DNA from: Strongylocentrotus purpuratus
Taxonomy: Eukaryota > Echinodermata > Echinoidea > Camarodonta > Strongylocentrotidae
Length of the DNA stretch: 64,000 nucleotides
Direction: 5' to 3'
Assembly (NCBI RefSeq): GCF_000002235.5
Contig: NW_022145611.1
Span: 4,826,754-4,890,753 of the forward strand
In this document: one piece after another, positions 39,601 through 54,871 of the stretch
Numbering within the stretch: position 1 is the first letter of the stretch
How the letters are laid out: each line of letters begins with the position of its first letter
Notes under the pieces: model-generated
Database searches by the model: none
Seen by the model: the letters and a program-made list of their open reading frames with translations, nothing else
What the model was told of the DNA's origin: nothing
Translations under genes and position numbers: made by a program

Positions 39601-41384
39601 GGAGCAGCTGAGTGTAGGAAAAACTGTAAGGGAGCCCCTTTGGGGGTCTTTTTTTGGGACTTTTTTGACGCGGTCGTCAGCTAGCTGGCGGTCGTCAGCG
39701 TAGCCAGTGGCCGGTAGCGTTAGCCCCAAAGCCATGTCCAATTTTTAAACTACATTACTTTCTCCTTTATTCACTCTCTGTACAGTCCCATGCTATCCTT
39801 TTCGAGTCTGTAAACAACTTTACAACATGAATTCAATGATGGGCAAGGTTTTACTTCTCATATGAAAGCGCCCAAACTTCGCGAGGTGATTCAAGCCCAA
39901 TATGGGCTAACAACTGGCCTGCATACCCGAGCAGAATCATTTTGTGCTCGACAAAGACACACATCCTTGGGTAAAGAGGTCCGATATTATTAATTTTTTT
40001 AGTTATATTTTTTCATTGACAGTATACTATTAAATATCAGGAATATTGGATGCTCTGTTTCAAACACAGTCCAGATTGCCGCGCAATGAATTATCTCATG
40101 CTTCTTGTCCAAAAACCATATCTAACTGGTTTTTAAAACGGTATCATTTTAATTTCCATTTCCTCCTCAACAAAGGAGAAAATAACATTTGATACTCTTT
40201 CTTTAACAAGCGGCTCTCTGAATTAGTTAGAATACCTCTTTTGCTACATCTACAACAAGAAGTATTAATATGAAAAAAAAATACATGGAGATTACCAGTG
40301 TGACACATTGGTCTAGTGGACAGGCAAACGCCTGGCATCTGGAAGGTATCGGGTTCGACACCCAGCTAGTGCTTTTTTTTTTTTTTTGCTTTTTTTTATT
40401 ATAAATCTTTGAAAAATAAAAACTGATGTTAAACCCATTTTATCTCACTCAAAGAGTGATAAAATAATTATTGTTGGTAATGTTGATGTATGGGAAAGGG
40501 TTCCAAATCTCAATATGTCAATGGATTCCTCAAATGAAATTGAAAAAAGGGCCTATGGTGAGGGGGGAGCAGCTGAGTGTAGGAAAAACTGTAAGGGAGC
40601 CCCTTTGGGGGTCTTTTTTTTGGACTTTTTTGACGCGGTCGTCAGCTAGCTGGCGGTCGTCAGCGTAGCCAGTGGCCGGTAGCGTTAGCCCCAAAGCCAT
40701 GTCCAATTTTTAAACTACATTACTTTCCTCCTTTTATTCACTCTGTACAGTCCCATGCTATCCTTTTCGAGTCTGTAAACAACTTTACAACATGAATTCA
40801 ATGATGGCAAGGTTTTACTCTCATATGAAAGCGCCCAAACTTCGCGAGGTGATTCAAGCCCAATATGGGCTAACAACTGGCCTGCATACCCGAGCAGAAT
40901 CATTTTGTGCTCGACAAAGACACACATCCTTGGGTAAAGAGGTCCGATATTATTAATTTTTTTAGTTATTTTTTCATTGACAGTATACTATTAAATATCA
41001 GGAATATTGGATGCTCTGTTTCAAACACAGTCCAGATTGCCGCGCAATGAATTATCTCATGCTTCTTGTCCAAAAACCATATCTAACTGGTTTTTAAAAC
41101 GGTATCATTTTAATTTCCATTTCCTCCTCAACAAAGGAGAAAATAACATTTGATACTCTTTCTTTAACAAGCGGCTCTCTGAATTAGTTAGAATACCTCT
41201 TTTGCTACATCTACAACAAGAAGTATTAATATGAAAAAAAATACATGGAGATTACCAGTGTGACACATTGGTCTAGTGGACAGGCAAACGCCTGGCATCT
41301 GGAAGGTATCGGGTTCGACACCCAGCTAGTGCTTTTTTTTTTTTTGCTTTTTTTTATTATAAATCTTTGAAAAATAAAAAACTG

Positions 41385-44300
41385 ATGTTAAACCCATTTT
41401 TATCTCACTCAAAGAGTGATAAAATAATTATTGTTGGTAATGTTGATGTATGGGAAAGGGTTCCAAATCTCAATATGTCAATGGATTCCTCAAATGAAAT
41501 TGAAAAAAGGGCCTATGGTGAGGGGGGAGCAGCTGAGTGTAGGAAAAACTGTAAGGGAGCCCCTTTGGGGTCTTTTTTTGGACTTTTTTGACGCGGTCGT
41601 CAGCTAGCTGGCGGTCGTCAGCGTAGCCAGTGGCCGGTAGCGTTAGCCCCAAAGCCATGTCCAATTTTTAAACTACATTACTTTCTTCCTTTTATTCACT
41701 CTGTACAGTCCCATGCTATCCTTTTCGAGTCTGTAAACAACTTTACAACATGAATTCAATGATGGGCAAGGTTTTACTTCTCATATGAAAGCGCCCAAAC
41801 TTCGCGAGGTGATTCAAGCCCAATATGGGCTAACAACTGGCCTGCATACCCGAGCAGAATCATTTTGTGCTCGACAAAGACACACATCCTTGGTAAAGAG
41901 GTCCGATATTATTAATTTTTTTAGTTATATTTTTTCATTGACAGTATACTATTAAATATCAGGAATATTGGATGCTCTGTTTCAAACACAGTCCAGATTG
42001 CCGCGCAATGAAGTATCTCATGCTTCTTGTCCAAAAACCATATCTAACTGGTTTTTAAAACGGTATCATTTTAATTTCCATTTCCTCCTCAACAAAGGAG
42101 AAAATAACATTTGATACTCTTTCTTTAACAAGCGGCTCTCTGAATTAGTTAGAATACCTCTTTTGCTACATCTACAACAAGAAGTATTAATATGAAAAAA
42201 ATACATGGAGATTACCAGTGTGACACATTGGTCTAGTGGACAGGCAAACGCCTGGCATCTGGAAGGTATCGGGTTCGACACCCAGCTAGTGCTTTTTTTT
42301 TTTTTTTTTTTGCTTTTTTTTATTATAAATCTTTGAAAAATAAAAACTGATGTTAAACCCATTTTTATCTCACTCAAAGAGTGATAAAATAATTATTGTT
42401 GGTAATGTTGATGTATGGGAAAGGGTTCCAAATCTCAATATGTCAATGGATTCCTCAAATGAAATTGAAAAAAGGGCCTATGGTGAGGGGGGAGCAGCTG
42501 AGTGTAGGAACAACTGTAAGGGAGCCCCTTTGGGGGTCTTTTTTTTTGGACTTTTTTGACGCGGTCGTCAGCTAGCTGGCGGTCGTCAGCGTAGCCAGTG
42601 GCCGGTAGCGTTAGCCCCAAAGCCATGTCCAATTTTTAAACTACATTACTTTCTTCCTTTTATTCACTCTGTACAGTCCCATGCTATCCTTTTCGAGTCT
42701 GTAAACAACTTTACAACATGAATTCAATGATGGGTAAGGTTTTACTTCTCATACGAAAGCGCCCAAACTTCGCGAGGTGATTCAAGCCCAATATGGGCTA
42801 ACAACTGGCCTGCATACCCGAGCAGAATCATTTTGTGCTCGACAAAGACACACATCCTTGGGTAAAGAGGTCCGATATTATTAATTTTTTTAGTTATATT
42901 TTTTCATTGACAGTATACTATTAAATATCAGGAATATTGGATGCTCTGTTTCAAACACAGCCCAGATTGCCGCGCAATGAATTATCTCATGCTTCTTGTC
43001 CAAAAACCATATCTAACTGGTTTTTAAAACGGTATCATTTTAATTTCCATTTCCTCCTCAACAAAGGAGAAAATAACATTTGATACTCTTTCTTTAACAA
43101 GCGGCTCTCTGAATTAGTTAGAATACCTCTTTTGCTACATCTACAACAAGAAGTATTAATATGAAAAAAAAATACATGGAGATTACCAGTGTGACACATT
43201 GGTCTAGTGGACAGGCAAACGCCTGGCATCTGGAAGGTATCGGGTTCGACACCCAGCTAGTGCTTTTTTTTTTTTTTTTTTGCTTTTTTTTATTATAAAT
43301 CTTTGAAAAATAAAAACTGATGTTAAACCCATTTTTATCTCACTCAAAGAGTGATAAAATAATTATTGTTGGTAATGTTGATGTATGGGAAAGGGTTTCA
43401 AATCTCAATATGTCAATGGATTCCTCAAATGAAATTGAAAAAAGGGCCTATGGTGAGGGGGGAGCAGCTGAGTGTAGGAACAACTGTAAGGGAGCCCCTT
43501 TGGGGGTCTTTTTTTTGGGGACTTTTTTGACGCGGTCGTCAGCTAGCTGGCGTTCGTCAGCGTAGCCAGTGGCCGGTAGCGTTAGCCCCAAAGCCATGTC
43601 CAATTTTTAAACTACATTACTTTCTTCCTTTTATTCACTCTGTACAGTCCCATGCTATCCTTTTCGAGTCTGTAAACAACTTTACAACATGAATTCAATG
43701 ATGGGCAAGGTTTTACTTCTCATACGAAAGCGCCCAAACTTCGCGAGGTGATTCAAGCCCAATATGGGCTAACAACTGGCCTGCATACCCGAGCAGAATC
43801 ATTTTGTGCTCGACAAAGACACACATCCTTGGGTAAAGAGGTCCGATATTATTAATTTTTTTAGTTATATTTTTTCATTGACAGTATACTATTAAATATC
43901 AGGAATATTGGATGCTCTGTTTCAAACACAGCCCAGATTGCCGCGCAATGAATTATCTCATGCTTCTTGTCCAAAAACCATATCTAACTGGTTTTTAAAA
44001 CGGTATCATTTTAATTTCCATTTCCTCCTCAACAAAGGAGAAAATAACATTTGATACTCTTTCTTTAACAAGCGGCTCTCTGAATTAGTTAGAATACCTC
44101 TTTTGCTACATCTACAACAAGAAGTATTAATATGAAAAAAAATACATGGAGATTACCAGTGTGACACATTGGTCTAGTGGACAGGCAAACGCCTGGCATC
44201 TGGAAGGTATCGGGTTCGACACCCAGCTAGTGCTTTTTTTTTTTTTTTGCTTTTTTTTATTATAAATCTTTGAAAAATAAAAACTGATGTTAAACCCATT

Positions 44301-47300
44301 TTTATCTCACTCAAAGAGTGATAAAATAATTATTGTTGGTAATGTTGATGTATGGGAAAGGGTTTCAAATCTCAATATGTCAATGGATTCCTCAAATGAA
44401 ATTGAAAAAAGGGCCTATGGTGAGGGGGGAGCAGCTGAGTGTAGGAACAACTGTAAGGGAGCCCCTTTGGGGGTCTTTTTTTTGGACTTTTTTGACGCGG
44501 TCGTCAGCTAGCTGGCGTTCGTCAGCGTAGCCAGTGGCCGGTAGCGTTAGCCCCAAAGCCATGTCCAATTTTTAAACTACATTACTTTCTTCCTTTTATT
44601 CACTCTGTACAGTCCCATGCTATCCTTTTCGAGTCTGTAAACAACTTTACAACATGAATTCAATGATGGGCAAGGTTTTACTTCTCATACGAAAGCGCCC
44701 AAACTTCGCGAGGTGATTCAAGCCCAATATGGGCTAACAACTGGCCTGCATACCCGAGCAGAATCATTTTGTGCTCGACAAAGACACACATCCTTGGGTA
44801 AAGAGGTCCGATATTATTAATTTTTTTAGTTATATTTTTTCATTGACAGTATACTATTAAATATCAGGAATATTGGATGCTCTGTTTCAAACACAGTCCA
44901 GATTGCCGCGCAATGAAGTATCTCATGCTTCTTGTCCAAAAACCATATCTAACTGGTTTTTAAAACGGTATCATTTTAATTTCCATTTCCTCCTCAACAA
45001 AGGAGAAAATAACATTTGATACTCTTTCTTTAACAAGCGGCTCTCTGAATTAGTTAGAATACCTCTTTTGCTACATCTACAACAAGAAGTATTAATATGA
45101 AAAAAAATACATGGAGATTACCAGTGTGACACATTGGTCTAGTGGACAGGCAAACGCCTGGCATCTGGAAGGTATCGGGTTCGACACCCAGCTAGTGCTT
45201 TTTTTTTTTTTTGCTTTTTTTTATTATAAATCTTTGAAAAATAAAAACTGATGTTAAACCCATTTTTATCTCACTCAAAGAGTGATAAAATAATTATTGT
45301 TGGTAATGTTGATGTATGGGAAAGGGTTCCAAATCTCAATATGTCAATGGATTCCTCAAATGAAATTGAAAAAAGGGCCTATGGTGAGGGGGAGCAGCTG
45401 AGTGTAGGAACAACTGTAAGGGAGCCCCTTTGGGGGTCTTTTTTTTGTGACTTTTTTGACGCGGTCGTCAGCTAGCTGGCGGTCGTCAGCGTAGCCAGTG
45501 GCCGGTAGCGTTAGCCCCAAAGCCATGTCCAATTTTTAAACTACATTACTTTCTTCCTTTTATTCACTCTGTACAGTCCCATGCTATCCTTTTCGAGTCT
45601 GTAAACAACTTTACAACATGAATTCAATGATGGGCAAGGTTTTACTTCTCATATGAAAGCGCCCAAACTTCGCGAGGTGATTCAAGCCCAATATGGGCTA
45701 ACAACTGGCCTGCATACCCGAGCAGAATCATTTTGTGCTCGACAAAGACACACATCCTTGGGTAAAGAGGTCCGATATTATTAATTTTTTTAGTTATATT
45801 TTTTCATTGACAGTATACTATTAAATATCAGGAATATTGGATGCTCTGTTTCAAACACAGTCCAGATTGCCGCGCAATGAATTATCTCATGCTTCTTGTC
45901 CAAAAACCATATCTAACTGGTTTTTAAAACGGTATCATTTTAATTTCCATTTCCTCCTCAACAAAGGAGAAAATAACATTTGATACTCTTTCTTAATAAC
46001 AAGCGGCTCTCTGAATTAGTTAGAATACCTCTTTTGCTACATCTACAACAAGAAGTATTAATATGAAAAAAAATACATGGAGATTACCAGTGTGACACAT
46101 TGGTCTAGTGGACAGGCAAACGCCTGGCATCTGGAAGGTATCGGGTTCGACACCCAGCTAGTGCTTTTTTTTTTTTTTTTTTTTTTTATTATAAATCTTT
46201 GAAAAATAAAAACTGATGTTAAACCCATTTTTATCTCACTCAAAGAGTGATAAAATAATTATTGTTGGTAATGTTGATGTATGGGAAAGGGTTCCAAATC
46301 TCAATATGTCAATGGATTCCTCAAATGAAATTGAAAAAAGGGCCTATGGTGAGGGGGGAGCAGCTGAGTGTAGGAACAACTGTAAGGGAGCCCCTTTGGG
46401 GGTCTTTTTTTTGGGACTTTTTTGACGCGGTCGTCAGCTAGCTGGCGGTCGTCAGCGTAGCCAGTGGCCGGTAGCGTTAGCCCCAAAGCCATGTCCAATT
46501 TTTAAACTACATTACTTTCTTCCTTTTATTCACTCTGTACAGTCCCATGCTATCCTTTTCGAGTCTGTAAACAACTTTACAACATGAATTCAATGATGGG
46601 TAAGGTTTTACTTCTCATACGAAAGCGCCCAAACTTCGCGAGGTGATTCAAGCCCAATATGGGCTAACAACTGGCCTGCATACCCGAGCAGAATCATTTT
46701 GTGCTCGACAAAGACACACATCCTTGGGTAAAGAGGTCCGATATTATTAATTTTTTTAGTTATATTTTTTCATTGACAGTATACTATTAAATATCAGGAA
46801 TATTGGATGCTCTGTTTCAAACACAGTCCAGATTGCCGCGCAATGAAGTATCTCATGCTTCTTGTCCAAAAACCATATCTAACTGGTTTTTAAAACGGTA
46901 TCATTTTAATTTCCATTTCCTCCTCAACAAAGGAGAAAATAACATTTGATACTCTTTCTTTAACAAGCGGCTCTCTGAATTAGTTAGAATACCTCTTTTG
47001 CTACATCTACAACAAGAAGTATTAATATGAAAAAAAATACATGGAGATTACCAGTGTGACACATTGGTCTAGTGGACAGGCAAACGCCTGGCATCTGGAA
47101 GGTATCGGGTTCGACACCCAGCTAGTGCTTTTTTTTTTTTTTGCTTTTTTTTATTATAAATCTTTGAAAAATAAAAACTGATGTTAAACCCATTTTTATC
47201 TCACTCAAAGAGTGATAAAATAATTATTGTTGGTAATGTTGATGTATGGGAAAGGGTTCCAAATCTCAATATGTCAATGGATTCCTCAAATGAAATTGAA

Positions 47301-50300
47301 AAAAGGGCCTATGGTGAGGGGGGAGCAGCTGAGTGTAGGAACAACTGTAAGGGAGCCCCTTTGGGGGTCTTTTTTTTTGGACTTTTTTGACGCGGTCGTC
47401 AGCTAGCTGGCGGTCGTCAGCGTAGCCAGTGGCCGGTAGCGTTAGCCCCAAAGCCATGTCCAATTTTTAAACTACATTACTTTCTTCCTTTTATTCACTC
47501 TGTACAGTCCCATGCTATCCTTTTCGAGTCTGTAAACAACTTTACAACATGAATTCAATGATGGGTAAGGTTTTACTTCTCATACGAAAGCGCCCAAACT
47601 TCGCGAGGTGATTCAAGCCCAATATGGGCTAACAACTGGCCTGCATACCCGAGCAGAATCATTTTGTGCTCGACAAAGACACACATCCTTGGGTAAAGAG
47701 GTCCGATATTATTAATTTTTTTAGTTATATTTTTTCATTGACAGTATACTCTTAAATATCAGGAATATTGGATGCTCTGTTTCAAACACAGCCCAGATTG
47801 CCGCTCAATGAATTATCTCATGCTTCTTGTCCAAAAACCATATCTAACTGGTTTTTAAAACGGTATCATTTTAATTTCCATTTCCTCCTCAACAAAGGAG
47901 AAAATAACATTTGATACTCTTTCTTTAACAAGCGGCTCTCTGAATTAGTTAGAATACCTCTTTTGCTACATCTACAACAAGAAGTATTAATATGAAAAAA
48001 AAATACATGGAGATTACCAGTGTGACACATTGGTCTAGTGGACAGGCAAACGCCTGGCATCTGGAAGGTATCGGGTTCGACACCCAGCTAGTGCTTTTTT
48101 TTTTTTTTTTTGCTTTTTTTTATTATAAATCTTTGAAAAATAAAAACTGATGTTAAACCCATTTTTATCTCACTCAAAGAGTGATAAAATAATTATTGTT
48201 GGTAATGTTGATGTATGGGAAAGGGTTCCAAATCTCAATATGTCAATGGATTCCTCAAATGAAATTGAAAAAAGGGCCTATGGTGAGGGGGGAGCAGCTG
48301 AGTGTAGGAACAACTGTAAGGGAGCCCCTTTGGGGGTCTTTTTTTGGGGACTTTTTTGACGCGGTCGTCAGCTAGCTGGCGTTCGTCAGCGTAGCCAGTG
48401 GCCGGTAGCGTTAGCCCCAAAGCCATGTCCAATTTTTAAACTACATTACTTTCTTCCTTTTATTCACTCTGTACAGTCCCATGCTATCCTTTTCGAGTCT
48501 GTAAACAACTTTACAACATGAATTCAATGATGGGCAAGGTTTTACTTCTCATACGAAAGCGCCCAAACTTCGCGAGGTGATTCAAGCCCAATATGGGCTA
48601 ACAACTGGCCTGCATACCCGAGCAGAATCATTTTGTGCTCGACAAAGACACACATCCTTGGGTAAAGAGGTCCGATATTATTAATTTTTTTAGTTATATT
48701 TTTTCATTGACAGTATACTATTAAATATCAGGAATATTGGATGCTCTGTTTCAAACACAGCCCAGATTGCCGCGCAATGAATTATCTCATGCTTCTTGTC
48801 CAAAAACCATATCTAACTGGTTTTTAAAACGGTATCATTTTAATTTCCATTTCCTCCTCAACAAAGGAGAAAATAACATTTGATACTCTTTCTTTAACAA
48901 GCGGCTCTCTGAATTAGTTAGAATACCTCTTTTGCTACATCTACAACAAGAAGTATTAATATGAAAAAAAATACATGGAGATTACCAGTGTGACACATTG
49001 GTCTAGTGGACAGGCAAACGCCTGGCATCTGGAAGGTATCGGGTTCGACACCCAGCTAGTGCTTTTTTTTTTTTTTTTTGCTTTTTTTTATTATAAATCT
49101 TTGAAAAATAAAAACTGATGTTAAACCCATTTTTATCTCACTCAAAGAGTGATAAAATAATTATTGTTGGTAATGTTGATGTATGGGAAAGGGTTTCAAA
49201 TCTCAATATGTCAATGGATTCCTCAAATGAAATTGAAAAAAGGGCCTATGGTGAGGGGGGAGCAGCTGAGTGTAGGAACAACTGTAAGGGAGCCCCTTTG
49301 GGGGTCTTTTTTTTGGGACTTTTTTGACGCGGTCGTCAGCTAGCTGGCGTTCGTCAGCGTAGCCAGTGGCCGGTAGCGTTAGCCCCAAAGCCATGTCCAA
49401 TTTTTAAACTACATTACTTTCTTCCTTTTATTCACTCTGTACAGTCCCATGCTATCCTTTTCGAGTCTGTAAACAACTTTACAACATGAATTCAATGATG
49501 GGCAAGGTTTTACTTCTCATACGAAAGCGCCCAAACTTCGCGAGGTGATTCAAGCCCAATATGGGCTAACAACTGGCCTGCATACCCGAGCAGAATCATT
49601 TTGTGCTCGACAAAGACACACATCCTTGGGTAAAGAGGTCCGATATTATTAATTTTTTTAGTTATATTTTTTCATTGACAGTATACTATTAAATATCAGG
49701 AATATTGGATGCTCTGTTTCAAACACAGTCCAGATTGCCGCGCAATGAAGTATCTCATGCTTCTTGTCCAAAAACCATATCTAACTGGTTTTTAAAACGG
49801 TATCATTTTAATTTCCATTTCCTCCTCAACAAAGGAGAAAATAACATTTGATACTCTTTCTTTAACAAGCGGCTCTCTGAATTAGTTAGAATACCTCTTT
49901 TGCTACATCTACAACAAGAAGTATTAATATGAAAAAAAATACATGGAGATTACCAGTGTGACACATTGGTCTAGTGGACAGGCAAACGCCTGGCATCTGG
50001 AAGGTATCGGGTTCGACACCCAGCTAGTGCTTTTTTTTTTTTTTTCTTTTTTTTATTATAAATCTTTGAAAAATAAAAACTGATGTTAAACCCATTTTTA
50101 TCTCACTCAAAGAGTGATAAAATAATTATTGTTGGTAATGTTGATGTATGGGAAAGGGTTCCAAATCTCAATATGTCAATGGATTCCTCAAATGAAATTG
50201 AAAAAAGGGCCTATGGTGAGGGGGAGCAGCTGAGTGTAGGAACAACTGTAAGGGAGCCCCTTTGGGGGTCTTTTTTTTGTGACTTTTTTGACGCGGTCGT

Positions 50301-51048
50301 CAGCTAGCTGGCGGTCGTCAGCGTAGCCAGTGGCCGGTAGCGTTAGCCCCAAAGCCATGTCCAATTTTTAAACTACATTACTTTCTTCCTTTTATTCACT
50401 CTGTACAGTCCCATGCTATCCTTTTCGAGTCTGTAAACAACTTTACAACATGAATTCAATGATGGGCAAGGTTTTACTTCTCATACGAAAGCGCCCAAAC
50501 TTCGCGAGGTGATTCAAGCCCAATATGGGCTAACAACTGGCCTGCATACCCGAGCAGAATCATTTTGTGCTCGACAAAGACACACATCCTTGGGTAAAGA
50601 GGTCCGATATTATTAATTTTTTTAGTTATATTTTTTCATTGACAGTATACTATTAAATATCAGGAATATTGGATGCTCTGTTTCAAACACAGTCCAGATT
50701 GCCGCGCAATGAATTATCTCATGCTTCTTGTCCAAAAACCATATCTAACTGGTTTTTAAAACGGTATCATTTTAATTTCCATTTCCTCCTCAACAAAGGA
50801 GAAAATAACATTTGATACTCTTTCTTTAACAAGCGGCTCTCTGAATTAGTTAGAATACCTCTTTTGCTACATCTACAACAAGAAGTATTAATATGAAAAA
50901 AAATACATGGAGATTACCAGTGTGACACATTGGTCTAGTGGACAGGCAAACGCCTGGCATCTGGAAGGTATCGGGTTCGACACCCAGCTAGTGCTTTTTT
51001 TTTTTTTTTTGCTTTTTTTTATTATAAATCTTTGAAAAATAAAAACTG
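41385..51048 (+). repeat. Five-unit higher-order block in two copies (41385-46215 and 46216-51048)
   Basis: Variant marks recur at a 4.83-kb step. GAAGTATC occurs at about 42012 and 46846 and again at 44915 and 49748. CACAGCCCAG occurs at 42960 and 47790 and at 43931 and 48761. GCGTTCGTC occurs at 43553 and 48380 and at 44516 and 49349. The five-G variant of the poly-G occurs in the 45251 and 50083 units. A few marks differ, so the copies have diverged or been partly converted. Confidence 0.75.
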
Positions 51049-54000
51049 ATGTTAAACCCATTTTTATCTCACTCAAAGAGTGATAAAATAATTATTGTTG
51101 GTAATGTTGATGTATGGGAAAGGGTTTCAAATCTCAATATGTCAATGGATTCCTCAAATGAAATTGAAAAAAGGGCCTATGGTGAGGGGGGAGCAGCTGA
51201 GTGTAGGAACAACTGTAAGGGAGCCCCTTTGGGGGTCTTTTTTTTGTGACTTTTTTGACGCGGTCGTCAGCTAGCTGGCGGTCGTCAGCGTAGCCAGTGG
51301 CCGGTAGCGTTAGCCCCAAAGCCATGTCCAATTTTTAAACTACATTACTTTCTTCCTTTTATTCACTCTGTACAGTCCCATGCTATCCTTTTCGAGTCTG
51401 TAAACAACTTTACAACATGAATTCAATGATGGGCAAGGTTTTACTTCTCATACGAAAGCGCCCAAACTTCGCGAGGTGATTCAAGCCCAATATGGGCTAA
51501 CAACTGGCCTGCATACCCGAGCAGAATCATTTTGTGCTCGACAAAGACACACATCCTTGGGTAAAGAGGTCCGATATTATTAATTTTTTTAGTTATATTT
51601 TTTCATTGACAGTATACTATTAAATATCAGGAATATTGGATGCTCTGTTTCAAACACAGTCCAGATTGCCGCGCAATGAATTATCTCATGCTTCTTGTCC
51701 AAAAACCATATCTAACTGGTTTTTAAAACGGTATCATTTTAATTTCCATTTCCTCCTCAACAAAGGAGAAAATAACATTTGATACTCTTTCTTTAACAAG
51801 CGGCTCTCTGAATTAGTTAGAATACCTCTTTTGCTACATCTACAACAAGAAGTATTAATATGAAAAAAAATACATGGAGATTACCAGTGTGACACATTGG
51901 TCTAGTGGACAGGCAAACGCCTGGCATCTGGAAGGTATCGGGTTCGACACCCAGCTAGTGCTTTTTTTTTTTTTTTTTGCTTTTTTTTATTATAAATCTT
52001 TGAAAAATAAAAACTGATGTTAAACCCATTTTTATCTCACTCAAAGAGTGATAAAATAATTATTGTTGGTAATGTTGATGTATGGGAAAGGGTTTCAAAT
52101 CTCAATATGTCAATGGATTCCTCAAATGAAATTGAAAAAAGGGCCTATGGTGAGGGGGGAGCAGCTGAGTGTAGGAACAACTGTAAGGGAGCCCCTTTGG
52201 GGGGTCTTTTTTTTGTGACTTTTTTGACGCGGTCGTCAGCTAGCTGGCGGTCGTCAGCGTAGCCAGTGGCCGGTAGCGTTAGCCCCAAAGCCATGTCCAA
52301 TTTTTAAACTACATTACTTTCTTCCTTTTATTCACTCTGTACAGTCCCATGCTATCCTTTTCGAGTCTGTAAACAACTTTACAACATGAATTCAATGATG
52401 GGCAAGGTTTTACTTCTCATACGAAAGCGCCCAAACTTCGCGAGGTGATTCAAGCCCAATATGGGCTAACAACTGGCCTGCATACCCGAGCAGAATCATT
52501 TTGTGCTCGACAAAGACACACATCCTTGGGTAAAGAGGTCCGATATTATTAATTTTTTTAGTTATATTTTTTCATTGACAGTATACTATTAAATATCAGG
52601 AATATTGGATGCTCTGTTTCAAACACAGTCCAGATTGCCGCGCAATGAATTATCTCATGCTTCTTGTCCAAAAACCATATCTAACTGGTTTTTAAAACGG
52701 TATCATTTTAATTTCCATTTCCTCCTCAACAAAGGAGAAAATAACATTTGATACTCTTTCTTAATAACAAGCGGCTCTCTGAATTAGTTAGAATACCTCT
52801 TTTGCTACATCTACAACAAGAAGTATTAATATGAAAAAAAATACATGGAGATTACCAGTGTGACACATTGGTCTAGTGGACAGGCAAACGCCTGGCATCT
52901 GGAAGGTATCGGGTTCGACACCCAGCTAGTGCTTTTTTTTTTTTTTTTTTGCTTTTTTTATTATAAATCTTTGAAAAATAAAAACTGATGTTAAACCCAT
53001 TTTTATCTCACTCAAAGAGTGATAAAATAATTATTGTTGGTAATGTTGATGTATGGGAAAGGGTTTCAAATCTCAATATGTCAATGGATTCCTCAAATGA
53101 AATTGAAAAAAGGGCCTATGGTGAGGGGGGAGCAGCTGAGTGTAGGAACAACTGTAAGGGAGCCCCTTTGGGGGTCTTTTTTTTGTGACTTTTTTGACGC
53201 GGTCGTCAGCTAGCTGGCGGTCGTCAGCGTAGCCAGTGGCCGGTAGCGTTAGCCCCAAAGCCATGTCCAATTTTTAAACTACATTACTTTCTTCCTTTTA
53301 TTCACTCTGTACAGTCCCATGCTATCCTTTTCGAGTCTGTAAACAACTTTACAACATGAATTCAATGATGGGCAAGGTTTTACTTCTCATACGAAAGCGC
53401 CCAAACTTCGCGAGGTGATTCAAGCCCAATATGGGCTAACAACTGGCCTGCATACCCGAGCAGAATCATTTTGTGCTCGACAAAGACACACATCCTTGGG
53501 TAAAGAGGTCCGATATTATTAATTTTTTTAGTTATATTTTTTCATTGACAGTATACTATTAAATATCAGGAATATTGGATGCTCTGTTTCAAACACAGTC
53601 CAGATTGCCGCGCAATGAATTATCTCATGCTTCTTGTCCAAAAACCATATCTAACTGGTTTTTAAAACGGTATCATTTTAATTTCCATTTCCTCCTCAAC
53701 AAAGGAGAAAATAACATTTGATACTCTTTCTTAATAACAAGCGGCTCTCTGAATTAGTTAGAATACCTCTTTTGCTACATCTACAACAAGAAGTATTAAT
53801 ATGAAAAAAAATACATGGAGATTACCAGTGTGACACATTGGTCTAGTGGACAGGCAAACGCCTGGCATCTGGAAGGTATCGGGTTCGACACCCAGCTAGT
53901 GCTTTTTTTTTTTTTTTTTGCTTTTTTTTTATTATAAATCTTTGAAAAATAAAAACTGATGTTAAACCCATTTTTATCTCACTCAAAGAGTGATAAAATA

Positions 54001-54803
54001 ATTATTGTTGGTAATGTTGATGTATGGGAAAGGGTTTCAAATCTCAATATGTCAATGGATTCCTCAAATGAAATTGAAAAAAGGGCCTATGGTGAGGGGG
54101 GAGCAGCTGAGTGTAGGAACAACTGTAAGGGAGCCCCTTTGGGGGTCTTTTTTTTGTGACTTTTTTGACGCGGTCGTCAGCTAGCTGGCGGTCGTCAGCG
54201 TAGCCAGTGGCCGGTAGCGTTAGCCCCAAAGCCATGTCCAATTTTTAAACTACATTACTTTCTTCCTTTTATTCACTCTGTACAGTCCCATGCTATCCTT
54301 TTCGAGTCTGTAAACAACTTTACAACATGAATTCAATGATGGGCAAGGTTTTACTTCTCATACGAAAGCGCCCAAACTTCGCGAGGTGATTCAAGCCCAA
54401 TATGGGCTAACAACTGGCCTGCATACCCGAGCAGAATCATTTTGTGCTCGACAAAGACACACATCCTTGGGTAAAGAGGTCCGATATTATTAATTTTTTT
54501 AGTTATATTTTTTCATTGACAGTATACTATTAAATATCAGGAATATTGGATGCTCTGTTTCAAACACAGTCCAGATTGCCGCGCAATGAATTATCTCATG
54601 CTTCTTGTCCAAAAACCATATCTAACTGGTTTTTAAAACGGTATCATTTTAATTTCCATTTCCTCCTCAACAAAGGAGAAAATAACATTTGATACTCTTT
54701 CTTTAACAAGCGGCTCTCTGAATTAGTTAGAATACCTCTTTTGCTACATCTACAACAAGAAGTATTAATATGAAAAAAAATACATGGAGATTACCAGTGT
54801 GAC

Positions 54804-54871
54804 ACATTGGTCTAGTGGACAGGCAAACGCCTGGCATCTGGAAGGTATCGGGTTCGACACCCAGCTAGTGC
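54804..54871 (+). ncRNA. tRNA-like Pol III cassette, last complete copy
   Basis: Same 68-nt layout as the others: ACATTGGTCTAGTGGACAGG at the start, GGGTTCGACACCCAG near the end, CTAGTGC last, then a T run of 16. About 46 complete cassettes of this kind exist, each ending roughly 55 bases (52-62, depending on T-run length) before the unit anchor. An AT-rich 'tattaatatgaaaaaaaatac' lies 25-45 bases upstream. Confidence 0.5.
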
